Shown piece after piece: positions 27,285-34,409 of a DNA stretch of 35,708 nucleotides. How positions within the stretch are numbered: the first letter of the stretch is position 1; every line of letters begins with the position of its first letter. The notes under the pieces were generated by a model. That model made no database searches. It was not told the origin of the DNA and worked only from the letters and a program-made list of their open reading frames with translations. The translations under genes were made by a program, and so were the position numbers. Source of the DNA: an uncultured Oscillospiraceae bacterium (GTDB taxonomy: Bacteria > Bacillota > Clostridia > Oscillospirales > Oscillospiraceae); assembly GCA_934546685.1 (NCBI GenBank), contig CAKTEB010000018.1, positions 1 to 35,708 on the forward strand. The letters are read 5' to 3'.

Positions 27285-27677
27285 TCAGCTTCCAGGGGAG
27301 AGCTCCCTGCCCTGGTAAAAGCTGATACACGCCTCTATGGTTCTGCGGAGGGCCTCCTCCTCGCTGGCTGCCCCGCGCCCGGTATGGCAGACGGTAAAGT
27401 CCAGCTCCCGGGCTGCGGCGGTGTCGATCATGTCCAGGCTGGCGCTGCGGATGCAGAGCAGCCGGGTCCCTGCCTCGTACATCATCTCCAGCATCTCGCG
27501 GCTGACAGGCGTATCCTTTACCGAGACCGCCTTGAGGCCCCGGAGCATCGGTATGAGACACGGCAGCTCCTCCATGCGGGGCGGAACCGGAATGCTGCAT
27601 AGCTCGATGTGATATTCCTCCGATGCAAGCCTGTGAAGAAGCTCGCTTTCCGTTTCCGTACAGTCAAAGAGAAACAT
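27285..27677 (-). CDS. Stand-alone N-terminal half of a D-2-hydroxyacid dehydrogenase
   Basis: This 130-residue protein resembles the catalytic (substrate-binding) domain of D-lactate dehydrogenases: GLKAVSVKDTPVSREMLE and GTRLLCIRSASLDMIDTAA (about 45-90) align with the family pattern 'GVKLIALRCAGFNNVDLEAA'. The NAD-binding Rossmann domain that should be inserted next is missing, and the reading frame closes with its own TGA. It has a clear promoter (27703-27732) and a strong GGAGGG, so it is expressed and probably not random decay. Without the cofactor domain it cannot be a dehydrogenase; a sensor, inhibitor or relic are options. The longer open frame to 28070 continues antisense-shifted through metK and is not real. 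It is cotranscribed with the DnaQ-like gene. Confidence 0.7.
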   Translation of the reverse strand: MFLFDCTETESELLHRLASEEYHIELCSIPVPPRMEELPCLIPMLRGLKAVSVKDTPVSREMLEMMYEAGTRLLCIRSASLDMIDTAAARELDFTVCHTGRGAASEEEALRRTIEACISFYQGRELSPGS

Positions 27678-27702
27678 GGAGCAACCCTCCTGTTTTTCTG
27701 CT

Positions 27703-27732
27703 ATTCTATCATATTCCCTGGGAAAATGACAA
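27703..27732 (-). promoter_or_regulatory. Sigma-A promoter of the half-dehydrogenase/exonuclease unit
   Basis: TTGTCA (27732-27727), an 18-base spacer and TAGAAT (27708-27703) on the minus strand, 25 bases before the ATG. Confidence 0.55.
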
Positions 27733-27753
27733 CTATTTTGTCCCCGAGATGAC

Positions 27754-27780
27754 GTATGCCGCCCGATTTGGGCGGCATAC
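27754..27780 (-). terminator. Hairpin after metK
   Basis: GTATGCCGCCC and GGGCGGCATAC form a perfect 11-bp stem with a 5-base loop, 16 bases after the metK stop. No T-tract follows, so termination may be partial. Confidence 0.5.
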
Positions 27781-27796
27781 AGAATAAAAGATGAAA

Positions 27797-28960
27797 TTAG
27801 AGAACAGCCTTCTTGAGGTCCTCCACCCGATTCGTGCGCTCCCAGGGCAGGTTCAGCTCCGGGCGGCCAAAGTGGCCGTAGGCGGCGGTGGCGGAGTAGA
27901 TGGGACGGCGGAGATCCAGATAGCGGATGATCTCCTGGGGCCGCAGGTCGAAGACCTTGCGGACAGCGTCGCCCAGGGCCTCGTCGCTGACGGTGCCGGT
28001 GCCGTAGGTATCCACCAGCACGGAAACAGGCTGGGCCACACCGATGGCATAGGCCAGCTCGATCTGGCACTTCTTGGCCAGTCCGGCGGCCACGATATTC
28101 TTGGCAATGTGCCGGGCCATGTAAGCGGCGGAGCGATCCACCTTAGTGGGATCCTTGCCGGAGAAGCAGCCGCCGCCATGGGCCGCATAGCCGCCGTAGG
28201 TATCTACGATGATCTTCCGTCCGGTGAGACCGGAATCGCCTACAGGGCCGCCGACCACAAACCGTCCAGTGGGGTTCACGAAGAACTTGGTGTCCGCGTC
28301 CAGAAGCTGGGCGGGCAGCGTGGTCTTGATGACCTTCTCGATGATCTCCTTCCGCAGGGTCTCGATATCGATGTCCGGGGCGTGCTGGGTGGAGACTACC
28401 ACTGCGTCGATGCGCTCCACACTGCCGTCCTCCCCGTACTGTACGGAGACCTGGCTCTTGCCGTCGGGCCGCAGCCAGGGCAGTTCCCCGGACTTCCGGC
28501 ACTCGGTGAGCTTATGGGCCAGCTGATGGGCATAGGAGATGGGGGCGGGCATCAGCTCCGGGGTCTCGTCGCAGGCAAAGCCGAACATCATACCCTGGTC
28601 GCCGGCGCCGGTCTCGTTCTCGTCGTCATAGGCGTGGTTGACGCCCTGGGCAATGTCGGGGCTCTGTCCGTCGATGGCGGTCATGACGGAGCAGGTGTTG
28701 CCGTCGAAGCCGTACTCGGGTCTGTCATAGCCGATGCGGCAGATGACCTCCCGGGCAATGGCGGGGATATCCACATAGCAGTCCGTGGTGATCTCGCCCA
28801 TGACAAACACCATGCCGGTGGTGGTGATGGTCTCGCAGGCTACCCGGGCATTGGGATCCTTCTCCAGGATCGCGTCCAGCACGCCGTCGGAGATCTGGTC
28901 GCAGATCTTATCGGGATGGCCCTCGGTGACAGATTCAGAAGTAAAAATTCGTTTCGCCAA
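27797..28960 (-). CDS. metK: S-adenosylmethionine synthase (methionine adenosyltransferase)
   Basis: This 387-residue cytoplasmic enzyme makes S-adenosylmethionine from methionine and ATP. Family motifs are all present: the N-terminal TSESVTEGHPDKICDQISD, the hexapeptide GAGDQG (in TGAGDQGMMFGFA), and the P-loop-like GGGCFSGKDPTKVDRSAAY. I place the start at the TTG at 28960, because AAAGGACG lies eight bases upstream and the protein then begins MAKRIFTSESV, as in homologues. The ATG at 29032 would add 24 residues translated from the riboswitch terminator. It is monocistronic under a SAM-I riboswitch and ends at the 27754-27780 hairpin. Confidence 0.96.
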   Translation of the reverse strand: MAKRIFTSESVTEGHPDKICDQISDGVLDAILEKDPNARVACETITTTGMVFVMGEITTDCYVDIPAIAREVICRIGYDRPEYGFDGNTCSVMTAIDGQSPDIAQGVNHAYDDENETGAGDQGMMFGFACDETPELMPAPISYAHQLAHKLTECRKSGELPWLRPDGKSQVSVQYGEDGSVERIDAVVVSTQHAPDIDIETLRKEIIEKVIKTTLPAQLLDADTKFFVNPTGRFVVGGPVGDSGLTGRKIIVDTYGGYAAHGGGCFSGKDPTKVDRSAAYMARHIAKNIVAAGLAKKCQIELAYAIGVAQPVSVLVDTYGTGTVSDEALGDAVRKVFDLRPQEIIRYLDLRRPIYSATAAYGHFGRPELNLPWERTNRVEDLKKAVL

Positions 28961-29012
28961 TTCTATCGTCCTTTCAAAATGATTATCATGTGTTTCAAAA
29001 TGTGGTTCAGGC

Positions 29013-29044
29013 AGAAGAAAACGCCCCGCCACCCGGCGGGACGC
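29013..29044 (-). terminator. Riboswitch-controlled terminator in the metK leader
   Basis: On the minus strand GCGTCCCGCC, a GGGT loop and GGCGGGGCGT form a 10-bp stem with one G-T pair, followed by TTTTCTTCTG. It lies 18 bases after the aptamer, as in SAM-I attenuators. Confidence 0.88.
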
Positions 29045-29061
29045 TGAAAGAGCACAGAAAA

Positions 29062-29155
29062 CCTCATCTTTCGATTTGCACCGCCGGATTTGGCACCTTA
29101 CAAACGCAGGTTGCCGGGCTTCACAGGGCCGATCCCTCCACCGCTCGTAATAAGG
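29062..29155 (-). promoter_or_regulatory. SAM-I riboswitch (S-box) aptamer controlling metK
   Basis: Read on the minus strand this has the S-box landmarks in order: P1 5' strand CCTTATT, GCGGTGGAGGGATCGGCCC, GTGAAGCCCGGCAACC, AAGGTGCCAAATCC, and GAAAGATGAGG, whose last bases close P1. SAM binding should stabilise P1 and let the downstream terminator form, shutting off metK when SAM is plentiful. Confidence 0.95.
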
Positions 29156-29205
29156 TGTATGAAATTGTCGTGTTTGGAATGCGGAAGCACTCCGTATGCC
29201 TTATA

Positions 29206-29233
29206 AGTATAACAGGAAAATATGCTTTGTCAA
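29206..29233 (-). promoter_or_regulatory. Sigma-A promoter of the SAM riboswitch/metK transcript
   Basis: TTGACA (29233-29228), a 16-base spacer and TATACT (29211-29206) on the minus strand, about 45 bases before the aptamer. A 6-bp hairpin (CACTTT / AAAGTG, 29245-29260) lies just upstream, after the previous gene. Confidence 0.78.
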
Positions 29234-29273
29234 CTGTTTTCGGACACTTTGTAGAAAGTGGGTAGATTCCGCC

Positions 29274-30116
29274 TTAACTGCCCTTGGATTGGGTGATTCT
29301 CACGGAGCTTCCGTCGGAAACCACGGTAACAGACCCCTTTCGGGTCAGATACAGCGTGCCGGATACCGCATCCTCCAGATGCTTGTGCTCGGGCTCCTTC
29401 TTGGAGCTGGTGACAATGTAGGCGGTCTCATCTGTGCCGAAGGTATCGGACAATTCCTGCGCCGTGGAGGTCTCACGGCCATGGTGCGGCAGCTTGATAA
29501 GGTCAAAGCTGCCGGAGAACTGACCCAGCAGCTCCTGGGTGCGCTCCTCCATGGCATCGCCGGTGAAGAGCATTCGGGCAGAGCCGTATTGGAGCGCCAC
29601 GGCCACCGAGGCATTATTGCTCTCGTCCTGGGCGTAGCTGGGCTCCTCCGGAGGGCACACTGTCAAGGTCAGGCTGTTTTGCAGCTGGATGGTCTCCGCA
29701 GCGGTCAAATGCTCCTCCGTAAGTCCCGCTTCCGTCAGCGCCGCCTGATAGGCTGTGTATTCCTCCGAATCCTTGGGATAGCTGGAGCCGACGACCCGTT
29801 TTACAGGCACCGCGCTCAGCAGCTCCGCCGCTCCGCCCACATGATCCTTGTCATAATGGGAGATCACCAGCAGATCCACCGAATCTCGGCTGTAGTCTGA
29901 GAGAATATCCAGAATGGTCTCCCCGTCTCCGGCCTCGCCGGTGTCGATGACTACGGTCTCGTCCTCCGCCAGGATCACCGCGCAGTCCGCAGCCCCCAGC
30001 TTTGGAAATACTACCGTGAGATCACGGCGTGCCCTGGTGCAGCCCGCCAGCGCTAAAAACAGCGCCAGCAGGAGTCCAATCAGACTGAAACGGCGGAGCT
30101 TACTGGATGTGGACAT
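29274..30116 (-). CDS. ComEC/Rec2-like MBL-fold lipoprotein
   Basis: This 280-residue protein starts with a lipoprotein signal peptide: basic KLRR, a hydrophobic stretch (about 10-23) and the lipobox LALAGC, so it is probably lipid-anchored on the outer membrane face. The rest is a metallo-beta-lactamase fold with the metal motif SHYDKDHVGG, further GDA and LPHHG motifs, as in the soluble domain of the DNA-uptake protein ComEC. ATG at 30116 lies inside the end of the rhomboid-like gene, 17 bases overlapping; the ribosome site is weak, so translation is probably coupled. The substrate (nucleic acid, phosphodiester or other) is unknown. It is the second gene of a two-gene unit and lies just before the metK riboswitch promoter. 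Confidence 0.85.
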   Translation of the reverse strand: MSTSSKLRRFSLIGLLLALFLALAGCTRARRDLTVVFPKLGAADCAVILAEDETVVIDTGEAGDGETILDILSDYSRDSVDLLVISHYDKDHVGGAAELLSAVPVKRVVGSSYPKDSEEYTAYQAALTEAGLTEEHLTAAETIQLQNSLTLTVCPPEEPSYAQDESNNASVAVALQYGSARMLFTGDAMEERTQELLGQFSGSFDLIKLPHHGRETSTAQELSDTFGTDETAYIVTSSKKEPEHKHLEDAVSGTLYLTRKGSVTVVSDGSSVRITQSKGS

Positions 30117-30978
30117 GGTTGTTGATATGATCCTGGCAGTAGCAGTAGAAGCCGTTGCACTTGGAGCAGTAGCGGAACTCCAGCTCCGGATTGGATACAT
30201 CCGTGCGCCCGCAGACTGTGCACTTATGCCGGTAGGCCGGGGCGTCTACTACCTTCTTAAAGTCTGCCTTCTGCCCCGGACGCTTGCCGGAGGCACTGCG
30301 GTAGCGGTTTGCCCAGTTGGGATCGCCGCCGGAACGGGGCTTCTTCTTAAACTGGATGTGCCGAGCGCCCACATGATCCGCTCCGGGGAGCACATTCCGG
30401 CAGTCTCTGCCGAAGAAGATGAAGTAGTTCAGCAGGGCAAACACCGAGAAGAAATCGCCCCGCACCACATCCAGCACCGTAAAGGCCAGATACACCCAGG
30501 CCAGATACTTCATCTTGATGGGGATGATATACATGAGCAGTACCTTATTGTCCGGGTACATGGTGGCCAGGGCCAGAAACAGGCTCAGGTTCAGGTAATA
30601 GGTGGTGGCGGTGCGGCCCAGGATCAGCCCGGCAATGTCCATAATGACAACGCCGCAGAGATAGAACAGGTTGAATTTCAGCGTGCCCCAGACGGCCTCT
30701 ACCATCCTGCCGATGCCGTAGTAGGCAAACAGCAGAAGAAACAGCCAGATGCCGCTGGAGGTGGGGATAAAGACATAGGTGAGAAGCCGCCATACCTGGC
30801 CATGCAGAATAGCGCTGCGGTCAAAGCACAAAAAACGGTAGAGCACATTGCTGGGATCTATGATGGTAAAGAAATAGACGATCAGAGTTCCCACGCTGAT
30901 AAAGAGCATCAGATTGGGGATCCCCTTATTTGAGTTGTTATACAGGAAACGATCCCATTTCCGTTTGAAGTCGTTCAC
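30100..30978 (-). CDS. Rhomboid-like membrane protein without the protease motif, with zinc-binding tail
   Basis: This 292-residue protein has about six transmembrane segments in residues 20-200. The segment GQVWRLLTYVF ... GIGRMVEAVWGTLKFNLFYL resembles rhomboid/derlin proteins, but I find neither the GxSG catalytic Ser nor a matching His, so it is probably a pseudo-protease. The cytoplasmic C-terminus (about 250-292) carries CTVCG, CSKCN, CYCQDH and NNH, a likely zinc-binding module. The start is GTG at 30978, with AGGAGG seven bases upstream; a nearer ATG is out of frame. It is the first gene of a unit with the MBL-fold lipoprotein, whose start overlaps its end. The role is unknown; binding or guiding membrane or exported proteins would fit the fold. 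Confidence 0.78.
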   Translation of the reverse strand: MNDFKRKWDRFLYNNSNKGIPNLMLFISVGTLIVYFFTIIDPSNVLYRFLCFDRSAILHGQVWRLLTYVFIPTSSGIWLFLLLFAYYGIGRMVEAVWGTLKFNLFYLCGVVIMDIAGLILGRTATTYYLNLSLFLALATMYPDNKVLLMYIIPIKMKYLAWVYLAFTVLDVVRGDFFSVFALLNYFIFFGRDCRNVLPGADHVGARHIQFKKKPRSGGDPNWANRYRSASGKRPGQKADFKKVVDAPAYRHKCTVCGRTDVSNPELEFRYCSKCNGFYCYCQDHINNHVHIQ

Positions 30979-31065
30979 TTGACATCCTCCTAGTATTACT
31001 TACCTTGTGTAGGGCTATTCTATTGCATCCACCGGCAAAAGTCCATGAAAAATGTGTAAACTTTC

Positions 31066-31094
31066 TTGTTCCATTGTAAATTATATGATATACT
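31066..31094 (+). promoter_or_regulatory. Sigma-A promoter of the SAH hydrolase gene
   Basis: TTGTTC (31066-31071), a 17-base spacer and TATACT (31089-31094), 35 bases before the TTG start. The leader is too short for a riboswitch. Confidence 0.68.
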
Positions 31095-31129
31095 GGACTC
31101 GAATTTTTTGTAGAAAGAGGTCGGATACC

Positions 31130-32374
31130 TTGAATATTGTCAGAGATATGTCCCTCCAGGAGCATGGCCGTATGAAGATCCAGTGGGTGCAGGATTTTAT
31201 GCCCGCTCTGGGAGCCATTAAAAAGGAATTTGAAAGGACGAAGCCCTTTGCCGGGAAGACCATCGCCATGTCCATCCACATGGAGGCCAAGACCGCGTAT
31301 CTTGCCACGGTCTTAAAGGCTGCGGGCGCTGAGGTCTACGCCACCGGCTGCAATCCCCTATCTACCCAGGACGATGTGGCCGCGGGCCTTGCTTCTCTGG
31401 GCGTCCATGTGGCCGCCTGGCACGGCGCCACCCAGGAGGAATATCTGGAGCATCTGACCCAGACGCTCTCCTGCCATCCGGATCTGTTCATCGACGACGG
31501 CGGCGACCTTTTGGAGCTGCTGACTACCACCTGCACGGAGTACGCCGATAAGGTCATGGGCGGCTGCGAGGAGACCACCACCGGCATTCACCGGCTCAAG
31601 GCCCGGGAGGCCGCCGGAGCGCTCCCCTTCCCCATGATGAACGTCAACGACGCCAAGTGCAAGCACTACTACGACAACAAGTACGGCACCGGCCAGAGCG
31701 TCTGGGACGCCATCATGCACACTACCAATCTGCTGGTGGCTGGCCGCACCGTGGTGGTAGCTGGCTATGGCTACTGCGGCAGAGGCATCGCTATGCGGGC
31801 CAAGGGCATGGGCGCCACTGTCATCGTCACGGAGATCGACCCCATCAAGGCCCTGGAGGCCACCATGGACGGCTATATGGTCATGACCATGGACGAGGCG
31901 GCCCCTCTGGGTGATATCTTCGTCACCGCCACCGGCTGCCGGGACGTGATCACGAGGCGGCATTTTGAGAAGATGAAGAACAACGCCTTCCTCAGCAACG
32001 CGGGCCATTTCAATGTAGAGGTCAACGAGGTGGAGCTCCGGGAGATGGCGGACAGGGTCTATCTCCGCCGAGACGAGATCATGGGCTATGAGCTCCCCGA
32101 TGGCCGGGCCCTGAACCTGCTGGCCGAGGGTCGTCTGGTGAATTTGGCCTCCGGCAACGGCCACCCTGCTGAGATTATGGACATGAGTTTCGCCATTCAG
32201 TCCATGAGCCTCAAATATCTCATGGAGCATCGGACCGAGATGGGCAGGAAGGTCTATGAGGTTCCCGCGGAGATTGACGATCTGGTGTCGAAGATCAAGC
32301 TGGACGCCATGGGCCTGAAGGTGGATACCCTGACCGACGCGCAGGTGAAGTATCTGAACGGCTGGGAAGTCTAA
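31130..32374 (+). CDS. ahcY: S-adenosylhomocysteine hydrolase
   Basis: This 414-residue cytoplasmic NAD-dependent enzyme splits S-adenosylhomocysteine into adenosine and homocysteine, removing the inhibitory product of methyl transfer. Family features are the substrate-domain motif MEAKTAYLATVLKAAGA with CNPLSTQDDVAAGL, FIDDGGDL, EETTTGIHRL, and the NAD-binding VVAGYGYCGRGIA (about 210-222). The C-terminal SNAGHFNVEV and LASGNGHPAEIMDMSF are also present. I place the start at TTG 31130, with AGAGG nine bases upstream and a product that begins like homologues (NIVRDMSLQEHGRMKIQW); the ATG at 31052 would lie before the promoter. It is monocistronic and convergent with tyrS. Together with metK, 2 kb away, it serves the activated-methyl cycle. 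Confidence 0.95.
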   Translation: MNIVRDMSLQEHGRMKIQWVQDFMPALGAIKKEFERTKPFAGKTIAMSIHMEAKTAYLATVLKAAGAEVYATGCNPLSTQDDVAAGLASLGVHVAAWHGATQEEYLEHLTQTLSCHPDLFIDDGGDLLELLTTTCTEYADKVMGGCEETTTGIHRLKAREAAGALPFPMMNVNDAKCKHYYDNKYGTGQSVWDAIMHTTNLLVAGRTVVVAGYGYCGRGIAMRAKGMGATVIVTEIDPIKALEATMDGYMVMTMDEAAPLGDIFVTATGCRDVITRRHFEKMKNNAFLSNAGHFNVEVNEVELREMADRVYLRRDEIMGYELPDGRALNLLAEGRLVNLASGNGHPAEIMDMSFAIQSMSLKYLMEHRTEMGRKVYEVPAEIDDLVSKIKLDAMGLKVDTLTDAQVKYLNGWEV

Positions 32375-32384
32375 ATTCGCGTAT

Positions 32385-32424
32385 AAAAAGCTCCGGGACG
32401 CGGTCATGCGTTCCGGAGCTTTTG
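32385..32424. terminator. Bidirectional terminator between ahcY and tyrS
   Basis: AAAAGCTCCGGGACGC (32386-32401) and GCGTTCCGGAGCTTTT (32408-32423) form a 16-bp stem with one G-T pair and a 6-base loop. The T-tracts (TTTT on the plus strand, TTTTTATA on the minus) serve both convergent genes. Confidence 0.93.
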
Positions 32425-32435
32425 CGATTTCGTGA

Positions 32436-33668
32436 TTACTTTGCCAGAACGGCCTTGTGGAAGACCTTCTTGCCCTTCTTGATGACAACGCCGGTTTCCA
32501 GCTTTGCCTTGGAGACGGCGGCGGCGGGATCGGTGACCTTCTCGTCATCCACCAGTACGCCGCCCTGCTGCACCAGACGGCGGGCCTCGCCGTTGGACTT
32601 GCACAGGCCGCACTTTACCATCAGGCTCAGCACACCGATGGAATCCTCAGGCACATCCTCCGCGGTGAGGGTGGTGGTGGGCATATCGGCGGAAGCGCCG
32701 CCGCCTACGAAAATGGCGCGGGCCGCGGCCTGGGCCTTTTCGGCCTCATCCTCGCCGTGGACCATCTTAGTGAGCTCAAAGGCCAGGATCTCCTTGGCCC
32801 GGTTCAGCTGACTGCCCTCCCACTTTGCCATCTCGTCGATCTGCTCCAGGGGCAGGAAGGTCAGCATACGGATGCACTTCATGACATCGGCGTCGTCCAC
32901 GTTCCGCCAGTACTGGTAGAAGTCGTAGGGAGAGGTCTTGTTGGGATCCAGCCATACGGCATTGCCAGCGGTTTTGCCCATCTTCTTGCCCTGGGCGTCT
33001 GTCAGCAGCGTGATGGTCATGGAGTTTGCCTTGGTGCCGTCGCCCAGCTTCCGGCGGATCAGCTCCCGGCCGCCCAGCATATTGCTCCACTGGTCGTCGC
33101 CGCCGAACTGCATATTGCAGCCGTAGTGCTTGTAGAGGTAGTAGAAGTCGTAGGACTGCATGATCATGTAGTTGAACTCCAGGAAGGACAGGCCCTTCTC
33201 CATTCTCTGCTTGTAGCACTCGGCCCGGAGCATATTGTTGACAGAGAAGCACGCGCCTACTTCACGGAGCAGCTCCACATAGTTGAGCTTCAGCAGCCAG
33301 TCGGCGTTGTTGAGCATCATGGCCTTGCCCTCGGAGAAGTCGATGAACTTTTCCATCTGGCGCTTGAAGCACTCGGCGTTGTGGTCAATGTCCTCCTTGG
33401 TGAGCATCTTCCGCATGTCGGTGCGGCCAGAGGGGTCGCCGATCATGGTGGTGCCGCCGCCGATCAGAGCGATGGGCTTGTTGCCGGCCATCTGGAGCCG
33501 CTTCATCAGGGTCAGAGCCATGAAGTGACCGGCGGTGAGGCTGTCAGCGGTGCAGTCAAAGCCGATATAGAAGGTGGCTTTGCCGTTGTTGATCATGTCC
33601 CGGATCTCAGCCTCGTTGGTGGTCTGGGCAATGAGGCCGCGGGCGGTGAGCTCTTCGTACAGTGTCAT
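32436..33668 (-). CDS. tyrS: Tyrosyl-tRNA synthetase
   Basis: This 410-residue enzyme charges tRNA-Tyr with tyrosine. The class I catalytic domain shows the HIGH-like motif as CTADSLTAGHF, where the first His is replaced by Thr, the tyrosine-site GGGTTMIGDPSGR and YNFMIMQSYDF-type region, and the KMSKS-like KKMGKTAGNAVWLD. The last 60-70 residues form an S4 RNA-binding domain (KSNGEARRLVQQGGVLVDDEKV). Length matches bacterial TyrS (about 400-420). ATG at 33668 follows GGAGGA; the frame extends to 33731 into the T-box leader and is not used. It is monocistronic and controlled by a tyrosine T-box. It ends at the bidirectional terminator shared with the SAH hydrolase gene. Confidence 0.96.
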   Translation of the reverse strand: MTLYEELTARGLIAQTTNEAEIRDMINNGKATFYIGFDCTADSLTAGHFMALTLMKRLQMAGNKPIALIGGGTTMIGDPSGRTDMRKMLTKEDIDHNAECFKRQMEKFIDFSEGKAMMLNNADWLLKLNYVELLREVGACFSVNNMLRAECYKQRMEKGLSFLEFNYMIMQSYDFYYLYKHYGCNMQFGGDDQWSNMLGGRELIRRKLGDGTKANSMTITLLTDAQGKKMGKTAGNAVWLDPNKTSPYDFYQYWRNVDDADVMKCIRMLTFLPLEQIDEMAKWEGSQLNRAKEILAFELTKMVHGEDEAEKAQAAARAIFVGGGASADMPTTTLTAEDVPEDSIGVLSLMVKCGLCKSNGEARRLVQQGGVLVDDEKVTDPAAAVSKAKLETGVVIKKGKKVFHKAVLAK

Positions 33669-33711
33669 AGTTTGTTCCTCCAAAGTATAGATTTCCGCTT
33701 CGGCAGAATAC

Positions 33712-33977
33712 AAAAAGCCCTCTGCCTGCACGGTTGCAAGCAGAGGGCGTAATTACGCGGTACCACCTCTGGTTCGCCGCTGCCTCACAGCAGACGGCCT
33801 CAGGGAGTCTGACAACTCCTGCGCGGTAACGGGCGCACCCGTGGGGGCCTACTTGGTTCAGCCGGAAGCTCCGGAGTGTAATTTCAGGATCCAGGGCCGC
33901 TTCCTTGCACCAACCGGAAGCTCTCTGCATGGCCGGAGAAGATCCCTACTGTTCTCCATCATTGCCTTTTTCATATC
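33712..33977 (-). promoter_or_regulatory. Tyrosine T-box leader controlling tyrS
   Basis: On the minus strand: stem I with the AGAGAG bulge and GCTTCC/GGAAGC distal stem near 33900-33925, a specifier loop with TAC followed by A (33880-33878), the T-box GGTGGTACCGCG (33767-33756), and a terminator of GCCCTCTGC / GCAGAGGGC (33717-33748) followed by TTTTT. TAC is a tyrosine codon, which agrees with the downstream gene. Uncharged tRNA-Tyr should favour the antiterminator. Confidence 0.95.
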
Positions 33978-33984
33978 GAGTGGG

Positions 33985-34014
33985 AGTATAGCATAGATCC
34001 TGGGAGCTTGTCAA
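33985..34014 (-). promoter_or_regulatory. Sigma-A promoter of the tyrS T-box transcript
   Basis: TTGACA (34014-34009), an 18-base spacer and TATACT (33990-33985) on the minus strand. The -35 box overlaps the TGA of the DUF2752 gene upstream. Confidence 0.8.
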
Positions 34015-34409
34015 GGGGCAATATTCCGAAATATGCCGAAGCCCGCCAGCAGCACTGCCAGGCAGATCGCCAGCCGATCCTCCCACGGGGTCAGGCGTTT
34101 TCCCAGCCCCTGTATGTACCGGACGCTGACTCGGAGCAGCAGGAAAAGCAGCACCGGCATGAGACACAGCACTACGGGATTGGCGCTCCAGGCCCCAGTA
34201 AGATCTCCGTGCAGGAGACACAGGGCCATATGACTGACACCACAGCCGGGGCATTTGAGGCCCGTGATCAGTCGGAACACACAGGGAATCCCAATGCCGG
34301 TTTTTGCCCAGAACAGAGCATAGCTCAGTCCGGCGGTCACAAGGCCGCACCAGACCAGGAGCACCCGAAAAAGCCGGGGCTTACAGACCCGCCACTTTGT
34401 TGAGCTCAT
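34011..34409 (-). CDS. DUF2752 family membrane protein
   Basis: This 132-residue protein has about three hydrophobic segments and the DUF2752 signature KCPGCGVSHMALCLLHGDLTGAW (here split: CPGCG, then H, then LHGD; about 52-72). The function of this family is not known. ATG at 34409 lies 29 bases inside the end of the zinc-ribbon DUF4234 gene, with no clear Shine-Dalgarno, so translation is probably coupled. It is the last gene of a unit with DUF4234 and the coiled-coil protein. Its stop codon overlaps the -35 box of the tyrS promoter, and I see no terminator between them, so transcripts may read into the T-box leader. Confidence 0.8.
   Translation of the reverse strand: MSSTKWRVCKPRLFRVLLVWCGLVTAGLSYALFWAKTGIGIPCVFRLITGLKCPGCGVSHMALCLLHGDLTGAWSANPVVLCLMPVLLFLLLRVSVRYIQGLGKRLTPWEDRLAICLAVLLAGFGIFRNIAP

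Noticed and set aside
27285..28070. A 261-codon minus-strand frame including the half-dehydrogenase
   Set aside because: Its first half overlaps metK out of frame and crosses the metK hairpin and the promoter at 27703-27732. The real gene starts at 27677.
27791..29047. A 418-codon plus-strand frame opposite metK
   Set aside because: It is antisense to a MetK with every family motif, and also crosses the riboswitch terminator. It is a composition artefact.
32457..33752. A 431-codon plus-strand frame opposite tyrS
   Set aside because: It is antisense to TyrS and runs into the T-box terminator. There is no independent support.
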